Assembly (NCBI GenBank): GCA_913043255.1
Contig: CAJWLK010000003.1
Coordinates: forward strand, 124,001 to 188,000
Source: an uncultured Gemmatimonadota bacterium
GTDB taxonomy: Bacteria > Gemmatimonadota > Gemmatimonadetes > Palauibacterales > Palauibacteraceae
DNA: 64,000 nucleotides
Reading direction: 5' to 3'
In this document: one piece after another, positions 63,958 to 64,000 of the stretch
Layout of the letters: every line of letters starts with the position of its first letter
How positions within the stretch are numbered: position 1 is the stretch's first letter
Notes under the pieces: generated by a model
What the model saw: the letters and a program-made list of their open reading frames with translations, nothing else
Databases searched by the model: none
Told to the model about the DNA's origin: nothing
Translations under genes and position numbers: made by a program

Positions 63958-64000
63958 CGGTATAACGGCAGTGCCACCATATTGCCTTTGACTTTGTATG

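Overview
The window is a chromosomal segment from a Gram-negative, aerobic, respiring bacterium. Evidence for this is the many exported proteins with Sec, lipoprotein or twin-arginine signals, outer-membrane beta-barrel candidates, a complete alternative complex III (ActA-F), and three different 2-oxo acid dehydrogenase E1 enzymes. The mix of a DUF5916/CBM9-like outer-membrane protein, a DUF5117-type zinc metalloprotease, exported amidases, a PQQ dehydrogenase and alternative complex III resembles Gemmatimonadota or nearby phyla. That placement is inference from gene content only; no rRNA is present. I see no phage, insertion sequence or CRISPR.

Left part (1-7.4 kb): lipA-pdhA-pdhB on the minus strand, a seven-iron-type ferredoxin, two small proteins, a fused E1 alpha/beta dehydrogenase and an XRE-type regulator with a palindrome over its own start. 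Middle-left (7.5-25.9 kb): a large DUF5916 outer-membrane protein, an arsC-mobA pair, an SDR plus FMN hydroxy-acid oxidase pair facing a PQQ dehydrogenase, a bacilliredoxin-NfuA fusion followed by moaA, two exported amidases, an aldo/keto reductase, an outer-membrane barrel and a Gly/Tyr-repeat protein.

Centre (25.9-36.4 kb): a CocE-type hydrolase, a tight tctC-tctA-tctB-tcuA operon for tricarboxylate uptake and oxidation, a divergent two-subunit molybdenum hydroxylase, and seven tRNA genes in one array (Val, Asp, Ala, Thr, Gly, Pro, Pro) with a recognisable promoter. Centre-right (36.6-44.8 kb): the alternative complex III operon, all junctions overlapping, with no terminal oxidase attached. 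Right (44.8-64 kb): 2-oxoglutarate dehydrogenase E1 coupled to an exported metallo-hydrolase, a beta-propeller protein, an acyltransferase, an MscS channel, a DUF411 gene with an in-frame TGA, a threonine/serine dehydratase, a small membrane protein with a YbjQ protein, and a run of exported hydrolases and peptidases ending with a YfcC-type carrier.

The strongest unusual observation is the DUF411 lipoprotein gene (51816-52313). A single in-frame TGA replaces the first cysteine of the family's Cys-Gly-Cys-Cys motif, the reading frame and family similarity continue intact downstream, and a short hairpin with a G-rich loop lies at the right distance for a bacterial SECIS. It reads as a selenocysteine-containing DUF411 protein. 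The second is the three-part fusion of a bacilliredoxin (CGC motif) to a complete NfuA-like iron-sulfur carrier, placed directly upstream of the radical-SAM gene moaA.
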